Origin: Acetobacteraceae bacterium H6797
GTDB lineage: Bacteria > Pseudomonadota > Alphaproteobacteria > Acetobacterales > Acetobacteraceae
Reading direction: 5' to 3'
Assembly (NCBI GenBank): GCA_015223225.1
Contig: JADFCQ010000002.1
Span: 496,001 to 560,000, forward strand
Length of the DNA stretch: 64,000 bases
Shown here: positions 54,942-63,676 of the stretch, piece by piece
How the letters are laid out: each line of letters opens with the position of its first letter
Position numbering within the stretch: position 1 is the stretch's first letter
Translations under genes and position numbers: made by a program
Notes under the pieces: generated by a model
Databases searched by the model: none
Seen by the model: only the letters and a program-made list of their open reading frames with translations
What the model was told of the DNA's origin: nothing

Positions 54942-56522
54942 ATGAACCGCCGCCATTTCCTCCAGGCCACGGGCGCGCTCGCGGGCGCCGTCGCCATGCC
55001 CTCGCTCGTCGCCGCGCAGGGCCAGCGGGTGCTGAAATTCATCCCGCAGGCCGATCTGGCGGTGCTCGACCCGATCTGGACCACGGCCTACGTCACCCGC
55101 AACCACGCCTATATGGTCTTCGACACGCTCTTCGGGATGGACGCCAACCTGCGCCCCGTGCCGCAGATGGCCGAGGGCGCGGTCTCGGAGAATGACGGCA
55201 AGACCTGGAAGATCACGCTGCGCGAGGGCCTCGTTTTCCATGACGGCGAGAAGGTAACGGCGAAGGACTGCGTCGCCTCCATCCAGCGCTGGGGCAAGCG
55301 CGACGCCTTCGGCCAGGCGCTGATGGCCGTGACCGACGAGCTTTCGGCCGCCGATGACAAGACCATCGTTTTCAAGCTGAAGGCACCCTTCCCGCTCCTG
55401 CCCAATGCGCTGGGCAAGGCGCCTTCGCTGATGTGCGCCATCATGCCCGAGCGCCTGGCCAAGACCGACGCCTTCACCCAGATCACCGAGATGGTCGGCT
55501 CCGGCCCCTTCCGCTTCAAGGCGGATGAGCGCGTCGCCGGCGCCCGCGTGGTCTATGAGAAATTCGCCGGCTACAAGCCGCGCGAAGGTGCCCCGGGTTG
55601 GACCGGCGGCGCCAAGGTCGTGCATTTCGACCGCGTGGAATGGAATGTGGTGCCCGACCCCGCGACGGCCGCCGGCGCGCTGCGCAGCGGTGAGGCCGAT
55701 TGGTGGGAATACCCCCTGCATGACCTGCTGCCGATGCTCCAGCGCGGCAATAGCGTGCGCGTCGAGATCACCGACCCCACCGGCCTCATCCCCACCATGC
55801 GGATGAACACCCTCTCCAAGCCCTTCGACAATCCCGCCATCCGCCGCGCGCTGATGGGCGCGATCGTGCAGAAGGATTTCATGGAGGCCCAGGTCGGCGA
55901 CAACCCGAAGCTCTACAACACGGGCGTCGGCGTCTTCTGCCCCAATACTCCCATGGCCAATACCGAGGGCCTGGAGGTCATCACCGGCCCGCGCGACCTC
56001 GACAAAGTCAAGGAAGCCATCAAGGCGGCCGGCTATAACGGCGAGAAGGTCGTCATGCTCGCCGGGCAGGACGTGCCGAACGTCAAGAATGCCTGCGACG
56101 TCGCGGCCGACATGATGCGCCGCGTGGGCCTGAACGTGGATTACCAGGCGGTCGACTGGGGCACCGTCATCCAGCGCCGCTCGAACCGCGAGAGCACCGA
56201 CAAGGGCGGCTGGAGCTGCTACTGCTCCTCCTGGGGCGGTATGGACCATCTGGACCCCGCCGGCCATCTCATGCTGCGCGGCAACGGCTCCTTCTTCGGC
56301 TGGCCGACCAGCGAGAAGCTGGAGAGCCTGCGCAACGACTGGTTCGCCGCACCCGATCTGGCGGCCCAGAAGAAGATCGCGGGCGATATCCAGAAGCAGG
56401 CGCTCACCGTCGACGCGCCCTACCTGCCCTTCGGCCAGTATATCCAGCCGACGGCCTTCCGCTCCTCCATCGAGGGCGTGCTGCCGGGCTTCGCGACCTT
56501 CTGGAATGTGAAGCGGGCTTGA
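54942..56522 (+). CDS. ABC transporter solute-binding protein, family 5, Tat-type export
   Basis: A 526-residue periplasmic binding protein. The start MNRRHFLQATGALAGAVA carries a twin-arginine-like RRHFLQ followed by a hydrophobic stretch and an AAQ cut site. The body is SBP_bac_5: LREGLVFHDGEKVTAKDC, GSGPFRFKADERVAG and a WWEYPLHDLLPML ligand-cleft region. Such proteins bind dipeptides, opines or other small molecules. No permease or ATPase genes are in the window. It is divergent from the frameshifted monooxygenase with two TTGACCAAA boxes between them, which suggests shared regulation. Confidence 0.93.
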   Translation: MNRRHFLQATGALAGAVAMPSLVAAQGQRVLKFIPQADLAVLDPIWTTAYVTRNHAYMVFDTLFGMDANLRPVPQMAEGAVSENDGKTWKITLREGLVFHDGEKVTAKDCVASIQRWGKRDAFGQALMAVTDELSAADDKTIVFKLKAPFPLLPNALGKAPSLMCAIMPERLAKTDAFTQITEMVGSGPFRFKADERVAGARVVYEKFAGYKPREGAPGWTGGAKVVHFDRVEWNVVPDPATAAGALRSGEADWWEYPLHDLLPMLQRGNSVRVEITDPTGLIPTMRMNTLSKPFDNPAIRRALMGAIVQKDFMEAQVGDNPKLYNTGVGVFCPNTPMANTEGLEVITGPRDLDKVKEAIKAAGYNGEKVVMLAGQDVPNVKNACDVAADMMRRVGLNVDYQAVDWGTVIQRRSNRESTDKGGWSCYCSSWGGMDHLDPAGHLMLRGNGSFFGWPTSEKLESLRNDWFAAPDLAAQKKIAGDIQKQALTVDAPYLPFGQYIQPTAFRSSIEGVLPGFATFWNVKRA

Positions 56523-56531
56523 GAAAACTCC

Positions 56532-56567
56532 GGGGGAAGGAATTCCCCCATCGACGTATACGTCGAT
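56532..56567. terminator. Two adjacent palindromes between convergent genes
   Basis: GGGGGAA / TTCCCCC (56532-56538 and 56543-56549) is followed directly by the perfect 18-bp palindrome ATCGACGTATACGTCGAT (56550-56567). They separate the solute-binding protein gene and the convergent DeoR gene, so a two-way terminator is likely, but neither has a clear T-run. Confidence 0.55.
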
Positions 56568-56583
56568 CCCATCTTTCTCCTGG

Positions 56584-57351
56584 CTAATGGGCGCCGGGGG
56601 CCAGGACCAGTTCCACCCCGGCGGCATCCAGAGCGGCCGCAAGAGAGCCCACAGGGGCCTTGTCGGTCACGAGGCGCGTCACGCGGGACATTTCGCAGAG
56701 CGGGAAGAGCGCCTGGCGCGAGAACTTCGTCGAATCCGCCAGCAAAGTTACGCTCTCGGCCTGCGCGATCATTGCCCGGGCGATCTCGGCCTCCGCGACG
56801 TCGAAATCTGCCGGACCCTGAGGGAGAAGCGCGCCGACCGTCAGCACCGCATGCGCCGGGCGGAACTCCGCGATCTGCCGCAGCACCATCGGGCCCACAT
56901 TCTCGCCCGCCTCATGCCGGTGTTCGCCGCCGAGCAGAAACACTTGGTTGCCCCCGCCCCGCGTCATCAACTGCGCGATGCCCACCGCATTCGTGATCAC
57001 CGTCAGCCCCGTCCGCTGCGCCAATTCGCCCGCGAAAGCGATGGTCGTCGAGCCGGTGTCGATGAAGAGCGTATCCCCCGGCGCGAAAAGCCCCGCCGCC
57101 CGCCGCGCGATGGCGCGCTTGGCCTCGAGCTGCTCCACCATCCGCAGCCGGAACGCGCCCTCGCCCACGCTATCGGGCAGCGCCGCGCCGCCGTGGTATT
57201 TCCGCAGCCGGTTCTGCTCATGCAGCGCCGTCAGATCGCGCCGGATGGTTTCCTGCGAGGTCTCAAGCCGCTGCGCCAGTTCCTCCACCGAGAGGCGCTG
57301 ATGCTCCAGCAGCAATTCGACGATGCGGTCGCGGCGATCGGTCACGCGCAT
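56584..57351 (-). CDS. DeoR/GlpR-family transcriptional repressor
   Basis: A 255-residue regulator. Its N-terminal helix-turn-helix is RRDRIVELLLEHQRLSVEEL then RLETSQETIRRDL, the DeoR signature. The effector domain has FIDTGSTTIAFA, VITNAVGIAQLM and LLADSTKFSRQAL, which bind a phosphosugar-type ligand. I start at the ATG at 57351, 55 bp after the glpK-like stop. Position at the end of a glycerol-type operon supports a GlpR-like role sensing glycerol-3-phosphate or the product of the kinase. The ligand is inference. Confidence 0.9.
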   Translation of the reverse strand: MRVTDRRDRIVELLLEHQRLSVEELAQRLETSQETIRRDLTALHEQNRLRKYHGGAALPDSVGEGAFRLRMVEQLEAKRAIARRAAGLFAPGDTLFIDTGSTTIAFAGELAQRTGLTVITNAVGIAQLMTRGGGNQVFLLGGEHRHEAGENVGPMVLRQIAEFRPAHAVLTVGALLPQGPADFDVAEAEIARAMIAQAESVTLLADSTKFSRQALFPLCEMSRVTRLVTDKAPVGSLAAALDAAGVELVLAPGAH

Positions 57352-57406
57352 GGGGGTTTCCTCGAAGCAGCCTCTTCTGTGACGCCCGCCGAGCCCTCGC
57401 GCAAGC

Positions 57407-58816
57407 TCAGGCCCATCCCCGGCTGCGCCTGACCGCCTCGGCGAAGCGCGCATGCAGGGCCGGTGGCAGCAGCGCATTGGGCAGCGCCTCGTCGAAGCCG
57501 CCCATCGGCGGCACCTCGCCCCGGGCGGCGAGGCAGAGATGCGCGAGGCCGAGCGCCGTCATATCCGCCTCGCGCGAGACCATGATCGGCGCGCCCACCG
57601 CATCGGCGAGGAACTGCCGGAAATAGCCGCTGCGCGTCAGCCCGCCATCGATGGCGATGCGCGAGACGCCGCCCATCGCGGAGCGGAAGGCCGCCACCAG
57701 CTCCGCCGCGCGCATCGCGATGCCTTCCAGCACCGCGCGGCGCAGATCGGCCGCCGAAGTGGCGAGATCCATCCCGATCCATAGCCCGCGCGCCGAGCGG
57801 TCCCAGTGCGGGGCGCCGAGCCCGGCCTGGGCGGGGATGAAGACGATGCCGCGCTCCAGCGCGCTCGGCCCCTCGAAATCATCCAGCGCGGCATGGTCCG
57901 GAAGCAATCCGATCTCGCCCAGCCATTCGATCGCCGCACCCGCGGTGAGAATGCCGCCATCCAGCGCATGAACCGGCGCCTGGCCGCCGATCTGCCAGCC
58001 GAGCGTGGGCAGCAGCCCATCGGCGCGGCCGCCTTCGGAGGGCAATGCGCCCAGCACGCCCAGCGCGAAGGCGCCGGTGCCGAAGGTGATCTTCATCTCG
58101 CCCGCCGCGCGGCAGCCCTGGCCGAACAGCGCCGCCTGCTGATCCACGATGGCCGCCGTCAGCCGCGCCCCCTTGGGCGTGGTGCCGAAATCGCCCGTGC
58201 AGGGGCCGATGGGCGGCAGGCATTCGACCGGCACGCCGAAGCCCTCGCAAAGCCGCGTATCCCATTGTCCCGTCGTGACGTCCATCAGGCTGGTGCGCGA
58301 GGCGGTGGCGATATCGGTCATCGCCACCCCCGTCAGCCGCGCGCGAAGAAAGGTATCGCTGGTGCCGAGGCGCAGACGCCCCGCCTTCAGAAGTTCCCTG
58401 GCGCCATCGGCATTGTCGAGCAGCCAGCGCAGCCGGGTCGCGGCGAAATACGGGTCCAGCGGCAGGCGGGCGATAGCGAGCGTCAGCGCCTCCAGCCCCG
58501 CCGCGCGCAGCGCCGGCATGGAATCGCTGGTGCGCTCGTCCTGCCAGACCAGGGCATGGTGCAGCGGGCGCAACGTCTCGGCATCCCAGGCCAGGACCGT
58601 CTCGCCCTGATTGGCCAGCGCGATCTCGTCGCCCTGCCCGGCCAGCGCGGCCAGTTCCGTCACATGCCGGGCCAGTTCCTCCGCATCATGCTCCACCCAG
58701 CCGGGCTGCGGGCGGATCTGGCGATGCACCCGGCGCCCGGCTTCAGCGAAGCGCCCATCCTCCCACCAGAAAGCCTTGGAGGAGGTCGTGCCCTGGTCGA
58801 TGGCGAGAATACGCAT
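57407..58816 (-). CDS. glpK: FGGY-family kinase, glycerol kinase-like
   Basis: A 469-residue ATP-dependent carbohydrate kinase. It has AIDQGTTSSKAFWWEDGR (ATP-binding), PQPGWVEHDAEELARH, LDPYFAATRLRWLLDN, TTPKGARLTA and IVDQQAALFGQGC then TFGTGAFAL, all typical of GlpK. The segment that reads NQRET in E. coli GlpK is NQGET here, so Arg83, a glycerol ligand, is Gly71. The C-terminal region is about 30 residues shorter than GlpK. Either the enzyme handles another polyol, or it tolerates the change. Its ATG shares one base with the stop of the FAD oxidoreductase gene. The name glpK is by similarity. Confidence 0.85.
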   Translation of the reverse strand: MRILAIDQGTTSSKAFWWEDGRFAEAGRRVHRQIRPQPGWVEHDAEELARHVTELAALAGQGDEIALANQGETVLAWDAETLRPLHHALVWQDERTSDSMPALRAAGLEALTLAIARLPLDPYFAATRLRWLLDNADGARELLKAGRLRLGTSDTFLRARLTGVAMTDIATASRTSLMDVTTGQWDTRLCEGFGVPVECLPPIGPCTGDFGTTPKGARLTAAIVDQQAALFGQGCRAAGEMKITFGTGAFALGVLGALPSEGGRADGLLPTLGWQIGGQAPVHALDGGILTAGAAIEWLGEIGLLPDHAALDDFEGPSALERGIVFIPAQAGLGAPHWDRSARGLWIGMDLATSAADLRRAVLEGIAMRAAELVAAFRSAMGGVSRIAIDGGLTRSGYFRQFLADAVGAPIMVSREADMTALGLAHLCLAARGEVPPMGGFDEALPNALLPPALHARFAEAVRRSRGWA

Positions 58817-60003
58817 CAGTCGAGCCTCACCTCAATCTGCCTCGCCGCACGAAGGCGGCGGCACGGAACCTCGATGGTGATGCGCCGCTCGGGCAGCGCG
58901 CTCACCGGCTTCTCCTGCACGACCTTGCCATCGGCCAGCACGCGCAGCATGCCGCGCTTCGCCCGCTCGGCCCGGGCTTCGAAACGCAGCGTCTCGCCCA
59001 CGGGGCTCGCGCGCTGCGGCGTCACCCAGCGGAGCTTGCCGCCCGGCGCGATGGCGAGCGGCGCCTCAGGCAGAGCGCCCGCCAGCGACTGGTGGATGAA
59101 CCCCGCCGTGCGCCGCGCCTCGAGCGCCACCGCGCCCGAATGCTCCACCGGCCGGCGCAGGTTGCCGGAGGCGAAGAAGGCGGGGTCCGAGCAGCGGCCG
59201 AAATTGTCGATCGCCGGGCCGCCCGTGGCCTGATCCACCGCGAGATGGCTCACTCGCAGCAGCGCCGCCTCGGGGACGAATTTGCCGGAGACGATGACGC
59301 CATCGCAGGAGATATGCTCCTCCCTGCCCCCGCGCTCGACCACCACGCCCGTCACGCGCTCCTTCCCCTCGATGCGCAGCAGCCGCGTGCCCGTCAGCAC
59401 CGGCACGCCGAGAAGCGTGCGGGTGAGCAGGTCGGCCGGCTGGCGCGCGGTGATGCGGGGGGCTTCCTCGATCATCGCGACTGGCTTGATCTTCCCATGC
59501 CGCGCCGTGAGCAGGGCCGAGAAGCTGACAAGCTCCGTCCCCAGCACCACCGGGCGCCGGAAAGGCACCACGCCACCCGCCATGACCAGTTCCTGAAAGG
59601 CGCCCGTGCTCATCACGCCCCAGGGGCGGCTGCCGGAGAGAAGGCGCGCGCTGCGCGGCATCTCGCGGATGCCGGTCGCGAGCAGCACGCGCTTCGCCCG
59701 GCGCTCCTCCATGCCGTGCCGGGTGCTGAGCATGACGCCGCCGCCCGGCAGCAGGGCCGTGACGGTGGTATCGGTCATGATTGGCACGCCCGCCGCCTCG
59801 GCCAGCTTTCGCGCATAGACGGGCCCGGTCCAGAGCCGCTGCCTATCCAGCATCCCCCAGCCGAGATGGCCCGCGAAGCGCGGCAGGCCGCCCGGCGTGG
59901 GGGTGCGCTCGACGACGAGAATGTCCTTCACCCCCGCCTCGCGCAGGCTGCGGGCGGCGGTGAGCCCGGCGGGGCCGGCACCGATGATCAACACGTCATG
60001 CAT
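58816..60003 (-). CDS. FAD/NAD(P)-binding oxidoreductase
   Basis: A 395-residue flavoprotein with two dinucleotide folds. The N-terminal FAD motif is VLIIGAGPAGLTAARSL and a C-terminal-side segment AFFASGNLRRPVEHSG is the second FAD contact. In between, RVLLATGIREMPRSA is the typical ATG motif. There is no redox-active CxxC, so it is not a thioredoxin reductase. Similar proteins follow GlpA-type dehydrogenases and may pass electrons from the flavin to NAD or a quinone. It overlaps the upstream gene by 8 bp and shares one base with the kinase ATG. Its exact reaction is not known. Confidence 0.85.
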   Translation of the reverse strand: MHDVLIIGAGPAGLTAARSLREAGVKDILVVERTPTPGGLPRFAGHLGWGMLDRQRLWTGPVYARKLAEAAGVPIMTDTTVTALLPGGGVMLSTRHGMEERRAKRVLLATGIREMPRSARLLSGSRPWGVMSTGAFQELVMAGGVVPFRRPVVLGTELVSFSALLTARHGKIKPVAMIEEAPRITARQPADLLTRTLLGVPVLTGTRLLRIEGKERVTGVVVERGGREEHISCDGVIVSGKFVPEAALLRVSHLAVDQATGGPAIDNFGRCSDPAFFASGNLRRPVEHSGAVALEARRTAGFIHQSLAGALPEAPLAIAPGGKLRWVTPQRASPVGETLRFEARAERAKRGMLRVLADGKVVQEKPVSALPERRITIEVPCRRLRAARQIEVRLD

Positions 60004-61417
60004 CGGCGTGGCCCCCGATTTTCGCGACGAGGCCGGGCAAGGCGGGCGCCGCGATCTCCATCACCCGGCGGGTGCAGTAGAAGCCCTGACAGCGGCCCAT
60101 CATGCAGCGCGTGCGGCGCTTGAGGCCGCCGATATTGCCCGCCGGCATCGGGCCGGTGAGGGCGGCGCGGATTTCGGCCTCAGTGACCATCTCGCAATGG
60201 CAGACGATGCTGCTGCGGCCATCCTCCTGCCAGGGGCGTGGAAATTCCTCCGTCAAATTAGGCATCATCGGCCAGACCGGCTCGGCGATGGGCTTCAGCG
60301 CGCCGAAACGCTCCTCATAGAGCCCCAGCACATGATCGGCGATGCCGAGGCTGCCCGTCAGGCCCGTGGAGCGGATGCCGCCCACCGTGATCCAACCCTG
60401 ATCCGCGATGGCCTCGACCTGATAATCCTTGAACTGCGTGGCGGGGCGCAGCCCGGCATAGAGCGCCGTCACCGGCTCATCGGCCAGTGCGGGTATCATG
60501 CGCCGCCCCTGGGCCAGCAGCCCTTCGAGCATCTCCTGCTCGACGGTGGGAATGACGCGCTCCGGCGTCTCCTCGGCCGTCGGGCCCACCAGCAGGTTAC
60601 CGAAGGCGGTGCGGCAGATCACCACGCCCTTGGTGCGCTCGTTCGGCACGGGGAGGATGATGGCGCTCGCCAGGCGGGCGGCCGTTTTGTCCATCACCAC
60701 GAATTGGCCCTTGCGTGGCCGGATCTCGAAGGGTGACGGCCGGGCGATGGCCTCGACGATATCGCCCTGCAGCCCCGCGGCATTGATCACCACCCTCGCC
60801 CGCCGTTCACCCTTGCTGGTCGCGAGGCGCCAGACGCCCCCTTCCCGCTCGCCGCCCGTGACATTCGCCCCGCGGAGCAGCGCGCCGCCATTCAGCAGGG
60901 CCTGCAGCGCATAGGCATGGGGCGCCGACCAGGGATCGATCACACCCTCGCCCGGCACCAGCAGCCCGCCCTTCACATCGGGCGCGAGATGCGGCTCGCG
61001 GGCGCGGACCTCGTCGGCCGTCAGCGCACGGACGTCATGCACGCCGTTCTGATGCGCCGTGGCGAGGATGCCGGGGAGCTTTTCGAGATCGGCCTCGGTC
61101 CAGGCCGCCAGAATCGCCGTGGTCGGCAGCAGCTTCAGCCCCAGCCGCTCATGCAGCGCCGTATAGGCCGCATGGCCCGCCACCACGCAGCGATGCTCCA
61201 GGCTGCCCGGCGGCGCGTCGAAGCCCGTGTGGAGAATGGCGCTATTGGCCTTGCTTGCCCCGGCCAGCAGGTCCGCATCGCGCTCGATCAGCAGCGTATC
61301 GAGCCCCGCGAGGGCGAAGGCGCGGAACAGGGCGCAGCCCACGACGCCGCCACCGATGATGGCGACGTCATGGATAGGCACTTCGGAAACAGGCGGGGCA
61401 TAGGCAGGTTCGGACAT
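59996..61417 (-). CDS. GlpA-like FAD-dependent glycerol-3-phosphate dehydrogenase with C-terminal [2Fe-2S] domain
   Basis: A 473-residue flavoenzyme of the DAO family. The FAD motif is VAIIGGGVVGCALFRAFALAG and an ASKANSAILHTGFDAPPG segment matches GlpA/L-2-hydroxyglutarate oxidase relatives. A VGGIRSTGLTGSLGIADHV segment near 350 is the C-terminal FAD contact. The last 75 residues form a BFD-like [2Fe-2S] domain: VCHCEMVTEAEI then GGLKRRTRCMMGRCQGFYC with four cysteines in CxC...CxxxxC spacing. It would oxidise glycerol-3-phosphate or a related 2-hydroxyacid. It is the first gene of a four-gene operon with the FAD protein, kinase and DeoR regulator; no GlpC or GlpF gene is present. Confidence 0.88.
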   Translation of the reverse strand: MSEPAYAPPVSEVPIHDVAIIGGGVVGCALFRAFALAGLDTLLIERDADLLAGASKANSAILHTGFDAPPGSLEHRCVVAGHAAYTALHERLGLKLLPTTAILAAWTEADLEKLPGILATAHQNGVHDVRALTADEVRAREPHLAPDVKGGLLVPGEGVIDPWSAPHAYALQALLNGGALLRGANVTGGEREGGVWRLATSKGERRARVVINAAGLQGDIVEAIARPSPFEIRPRKGQFVVMDKTAARLASAIILPVPNERTKGVVICRTAFGNLLVGPTAEETPERVIPTVEQEMLEGLLAQGRRMIPALADEPVTALYAGLRPATQFKDYQVEAIADQGWITVGGIRSTGLTGSLGIADHVLGLYEERFGALKPIAEPVWPMMPNLTEEFPRPWQEDGRSSIVCHCEMVTEAEIRAALTGPMPAGNIGGLKRRTRCMMGRCQGFYCTRRVMEIAAPALPGLVAKIGGHADA

Positions 61418-61469
61418 CGGCCTATCTTGGCCGAGGCGGGAATGACCGAACAGTCAAAATTTTGCCCGA

Positions 61470-62087
61470 TCAGTGACCGATCAGCGCATGGCGCTCCAGA
61501 GCACGATCCACGAAATCGAGCCGGTCCTGACCCCAGAAAAGCTCGCCCTTCACGACATAGGTGGGGGTGCCGAAAATGCCCAGCTTCTCGGCCTCGGCCA
61601 GGTTGCCCTTCCATTCGGCCTCGACCTCGGGCGACGCTTCCGCCTGCACCAGGGGCGGGCCGGCATCGCCGATGGTGGCCAGGGCGATATCGCGAAGCGT
61701 CTGAATATCGGCGATGTCCCGGTCCTCGGCCCAGAGCGCGCGCTGCACAGCGAAGGAGAAGGGTGCGGCGTCCAGCCCCGCCTGCTTCACGGCGATCACG
61801 GCCTTGGCGGCGATCTCGATGGTGCGGCAGGGGTAGAATTTCGGCTTCAGGTTCAGCGGCTTGCCGAGGAAGTCCCGCCAGCGCTCCAGTTCGAGCGCAT
61901 GATAGTCCTGTCGCGCCTGATGCCGGGTGCGCAGCGGGATGCCGCCATTGGCTTCGATGACGCGAATGGGGCGGAGAATGAATTGCGCGCCATGCTTCTG
62001 CGCGATGGACTGGGCACGCCTGGCGCCGAGATAGGCCCAGGGGCTGGAGATGCCGTAGAACACCTCCAAGGTCAGCGGTTCGGACAT
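61470..62087 (-). CDS. DsbA-family 2-hydroxychromene-2-carboxylate isomerase-like protein
   Basis: A 205-residue thioredoxin-fold protein of the kappa-class GST/HCCA isomerase type. The N-terminus LTLEVFYGISSPWAYLGARR has the Ser-Pro-x-Ala-Tyr-x-G motif in place of CxxC, then FILRPIRVIEANGGIPL, and near the end LGIFGTPTYVVKGELFWGQD with the cis-Pro loop. Such enzymes act in naphthalene catabolism or as glutathione transferases. I start at the ATG at 62087; the longer frame from 62141 has no family similarity. It stands alone between an efflux operon and the glycerol-type operon. The substrate is unknown. Confidence 0.88.
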   Translation of the reverse strand: MSEPLTLEVFYGISSPWAYLGARRAQSIAQKHGAQFILRPIRVIEANGGIPLRTRHQARQDYHALELERWRDFLGKPLNLKPKFYPCRTIEIAAKAVIAVKQAGLDAAPFSFAVQRALWAEDRDIADIQTLRDIALATIGDAGPPLVQAEASPEVEAEWKGNLAEAEKLGIFGTPTYVVKGELFWGQDRLDFVDRALERHALIGH

Positions 62088-62177
62088 TCGATCTTCCCAG
62101 CCTTGATCCTGCGCGACTCTCGCGCCTGACAAGGCTGCCACGGGCAGGCGGCGCCGAAAAGCCGCGCGCCCGGTTCC

Positions 62178-62259
62178 GGCTGACCGACCTTCGGCATCGG
62201 GCCGGGCCGACGAGGGAGTTTTTCGCCGGGCCGGCCCGCAGGCCGACGGTCGGTCAGCC
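62178..62259. repeat. Long imperfect inverted repeat at the end of the efflux operon
   Basis: Arms of 18 bp (62178-62195 and 62242-62259) pair with one mismatch; an inner GGGCCGG / CCGGCCC (62199-62205 and 62231-62237) extends the stem. The loop holds TTTTT. The outer right arm ends on the first base of the efflux-protein stop, so the structure probably ends that transcript, or it protects the mRNA. Confidence 0.7.
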
Positions 62260-63674
62260 TAGTTCACGCCGCCGCCCAGCACCTTGTAGAGGGTGATCAG
62301 ATTCGCCAGCCGCTCCCGCCGGAGCGTGATCAGGGACTGCTGCGCGGAATAGAGGCTGCGCTGCGCGTCGAGCGTTTCGAGATAGCTGTCCACGCCCGAG
62401 CGGAAACGCGCCTCGGATAGGCGATAGCTGTCGGCATAGGCGGCGGTCAGTGCCTCCTGCGCCTTGATCTGGTCCCCATAGGTGCCGCGCGCGGCCAGGG
62501 CATCGGCCACTTCCCGGAAAGCCGTCTGCACGGTCTTCTCATAGGTCGCGACCTGGATATTCGTGCGCACCTTCGCCAGGTCGAGATTGGCCTGGTTCGC
62601 GCCCCCCGAGAAAATCGGGATATTGATCGTCGGCGCGAAGCTCCAGGCGCCCGAATGGGGCTGGAACAGCCGCGACAGCGCCGGGCCCGAAGTGCCGATG
62701 CCGCTGGTCAGCGAGATGGACGGGAAGAAGGCCGCCCGCGCCGCTCCGATATTGGCATTGGCCGATTTCAGCCCGTGTTCGGCCGCCACCACGTCGGGCC
62801 GCCGCAGCAGCACCTCCGAGGAGAGGCCCGAAGGCACATCGGCCAGCATGAGCGGCGCATCCATATCCCCCGCCGTCAGCAGATCGGGCGGGAGCGGCTG
62901 GCCGAGCAGCAGGGCCAGCGCATTCTCGTCCTGCGCAACGAGACGGGTATATTGCGCCACGTCCGCGCGCGCCGTCTCCGCCTGGGCCTGGGCCTGGCGG
63001 AGGGTCAGCGTGGTGGCCGTACCGCCGCGGACGGAGGCGTCGGTCAGGCGATAGGTCTGCTCGCGGCTCGCCAGGGTCTGCCGGGCGAGGTCGAGAAGCT
63101 CACGATCCGCCAGCAGCGTCAGATAGGCATCGGCCACCTGCGAGACGAGGGTGATCTGCGCCGCGCGCCGGGTTTCCTCTGCTTGGAGATAGCTCTCGAA
63201 GGCCGAACGCGTGAGGCTGCGCACGCGGCCGAAGAGATCCAGTTCCCAGGAGGTGAAGCCCAGCGTCGCCTGCCAGGTGCGGGAGGTGACGCTCGGGCCG
63301 ACGCGACCTGCACTCGTCAGGTCCAGCGGGGTCTGCTGGTAGGTGACGGTACCGGTGCCGCCGATGCTCGGGAAGAGATCGCCGCGCTGGACGCGATAGG
63401 TCGCCTCCGCCTCCGCGACCTGGAGCGTCGAGACGCGCAGATCGCGGTTATTGGCCAGCGCGATCTCGATCGCGCGGCGCATGCCCGGGTCGAGGAAGAA
63501 TTCTTTCCAGCCGATGGCATCGGCCGCGCGCTCGCCGGTGGCGGGGGTGCCATAGGCACCGCCCGTGGGGAAGGAGGCCGGCACCGGGGCCGCCGGACGG
63601 GAATAGTCCGGGATCAGCGAGCAGCCCGAGAGCAGCATCGCCGAGAAGGTCAGCCCGATCGGAAGTCGCATCAT
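62259..63674 (-). CDS. RND efflux outer-membrane factor (NodT/OprM family)
   Basis: A 471-residue outer-membrane channel lipoprotein. The lipoprotein signal MMRLPIGLTFSAMLLSGCSL has a lipobox with Cys18 or so. Two TolC-type repeats follow with long helices (YRVQRGDLFPSIGGTGTVTY and ANIGAARAAFFPSISLTSG) and RPDVVAAEHGLKSANANIG, hallmarks of the NodT/OprM family. It forms the exit duct of a tripartite drug or metal pump with the RND permease upstream. The ATG at 63674 is preferred; a TTG at 63680 overlaps the permease stop. A long inverted repeat lies immediately after it. Confidence 0.95.
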   Translation of the reverse strand: MMRLPIGLTFSAMLLSGCSLIPDYSRPAAPVPASFPTGGAYGTPATGERAADAIGWKEFFLDPGMRRAIEIALANNRDLRVSTLQVAEAEATYRVQRGDLFPSIGGTGTVTYQQTPLDLTSAGRVGPSVTSRTWQATLGFTSWELDLFGRVRSLTRSAFESYLQAEETRRAAQITLVSQVADAYLTLLADRELLDLARQTLASREQTYRLTDASVRGGTATTLTLRQAQAQAETARADVAQYTRLVAQDENALALLLGQPLPPDLLTAGDMDAPLMLADVPSGLSSEVLLRRPDVVAAEHGLKSANANIGAARAAFFPSISLTSGIGTSGPALSRLFQPHSGAWSFAPTINIPIFSGGANQANLDLAKVRTNIQVATYEKTVQTAFREVADALAARGTYGDQIKAQEALTAAYADSYRLSEARFRSGVDSYLETLDAQRSLYSAQQSLITLRRERLANLITLYKVLGGGVN

Positions 63675-63676
63675 GG

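Noticed and set aside
56532..56567. Palindromes as IS ends or a Xer/dif-like site
   Set aside because: No transposase or target duplication and the arms fit a convergent-gene terminator better.
61440..61490. GlpR operator upstream of the GlpA-like gene
   Set aside because: Only one half (TGTTCG on the minus strand, 61447-61452) and a separate CAAAATTTTG palindrome are seen; no full inverted operator.
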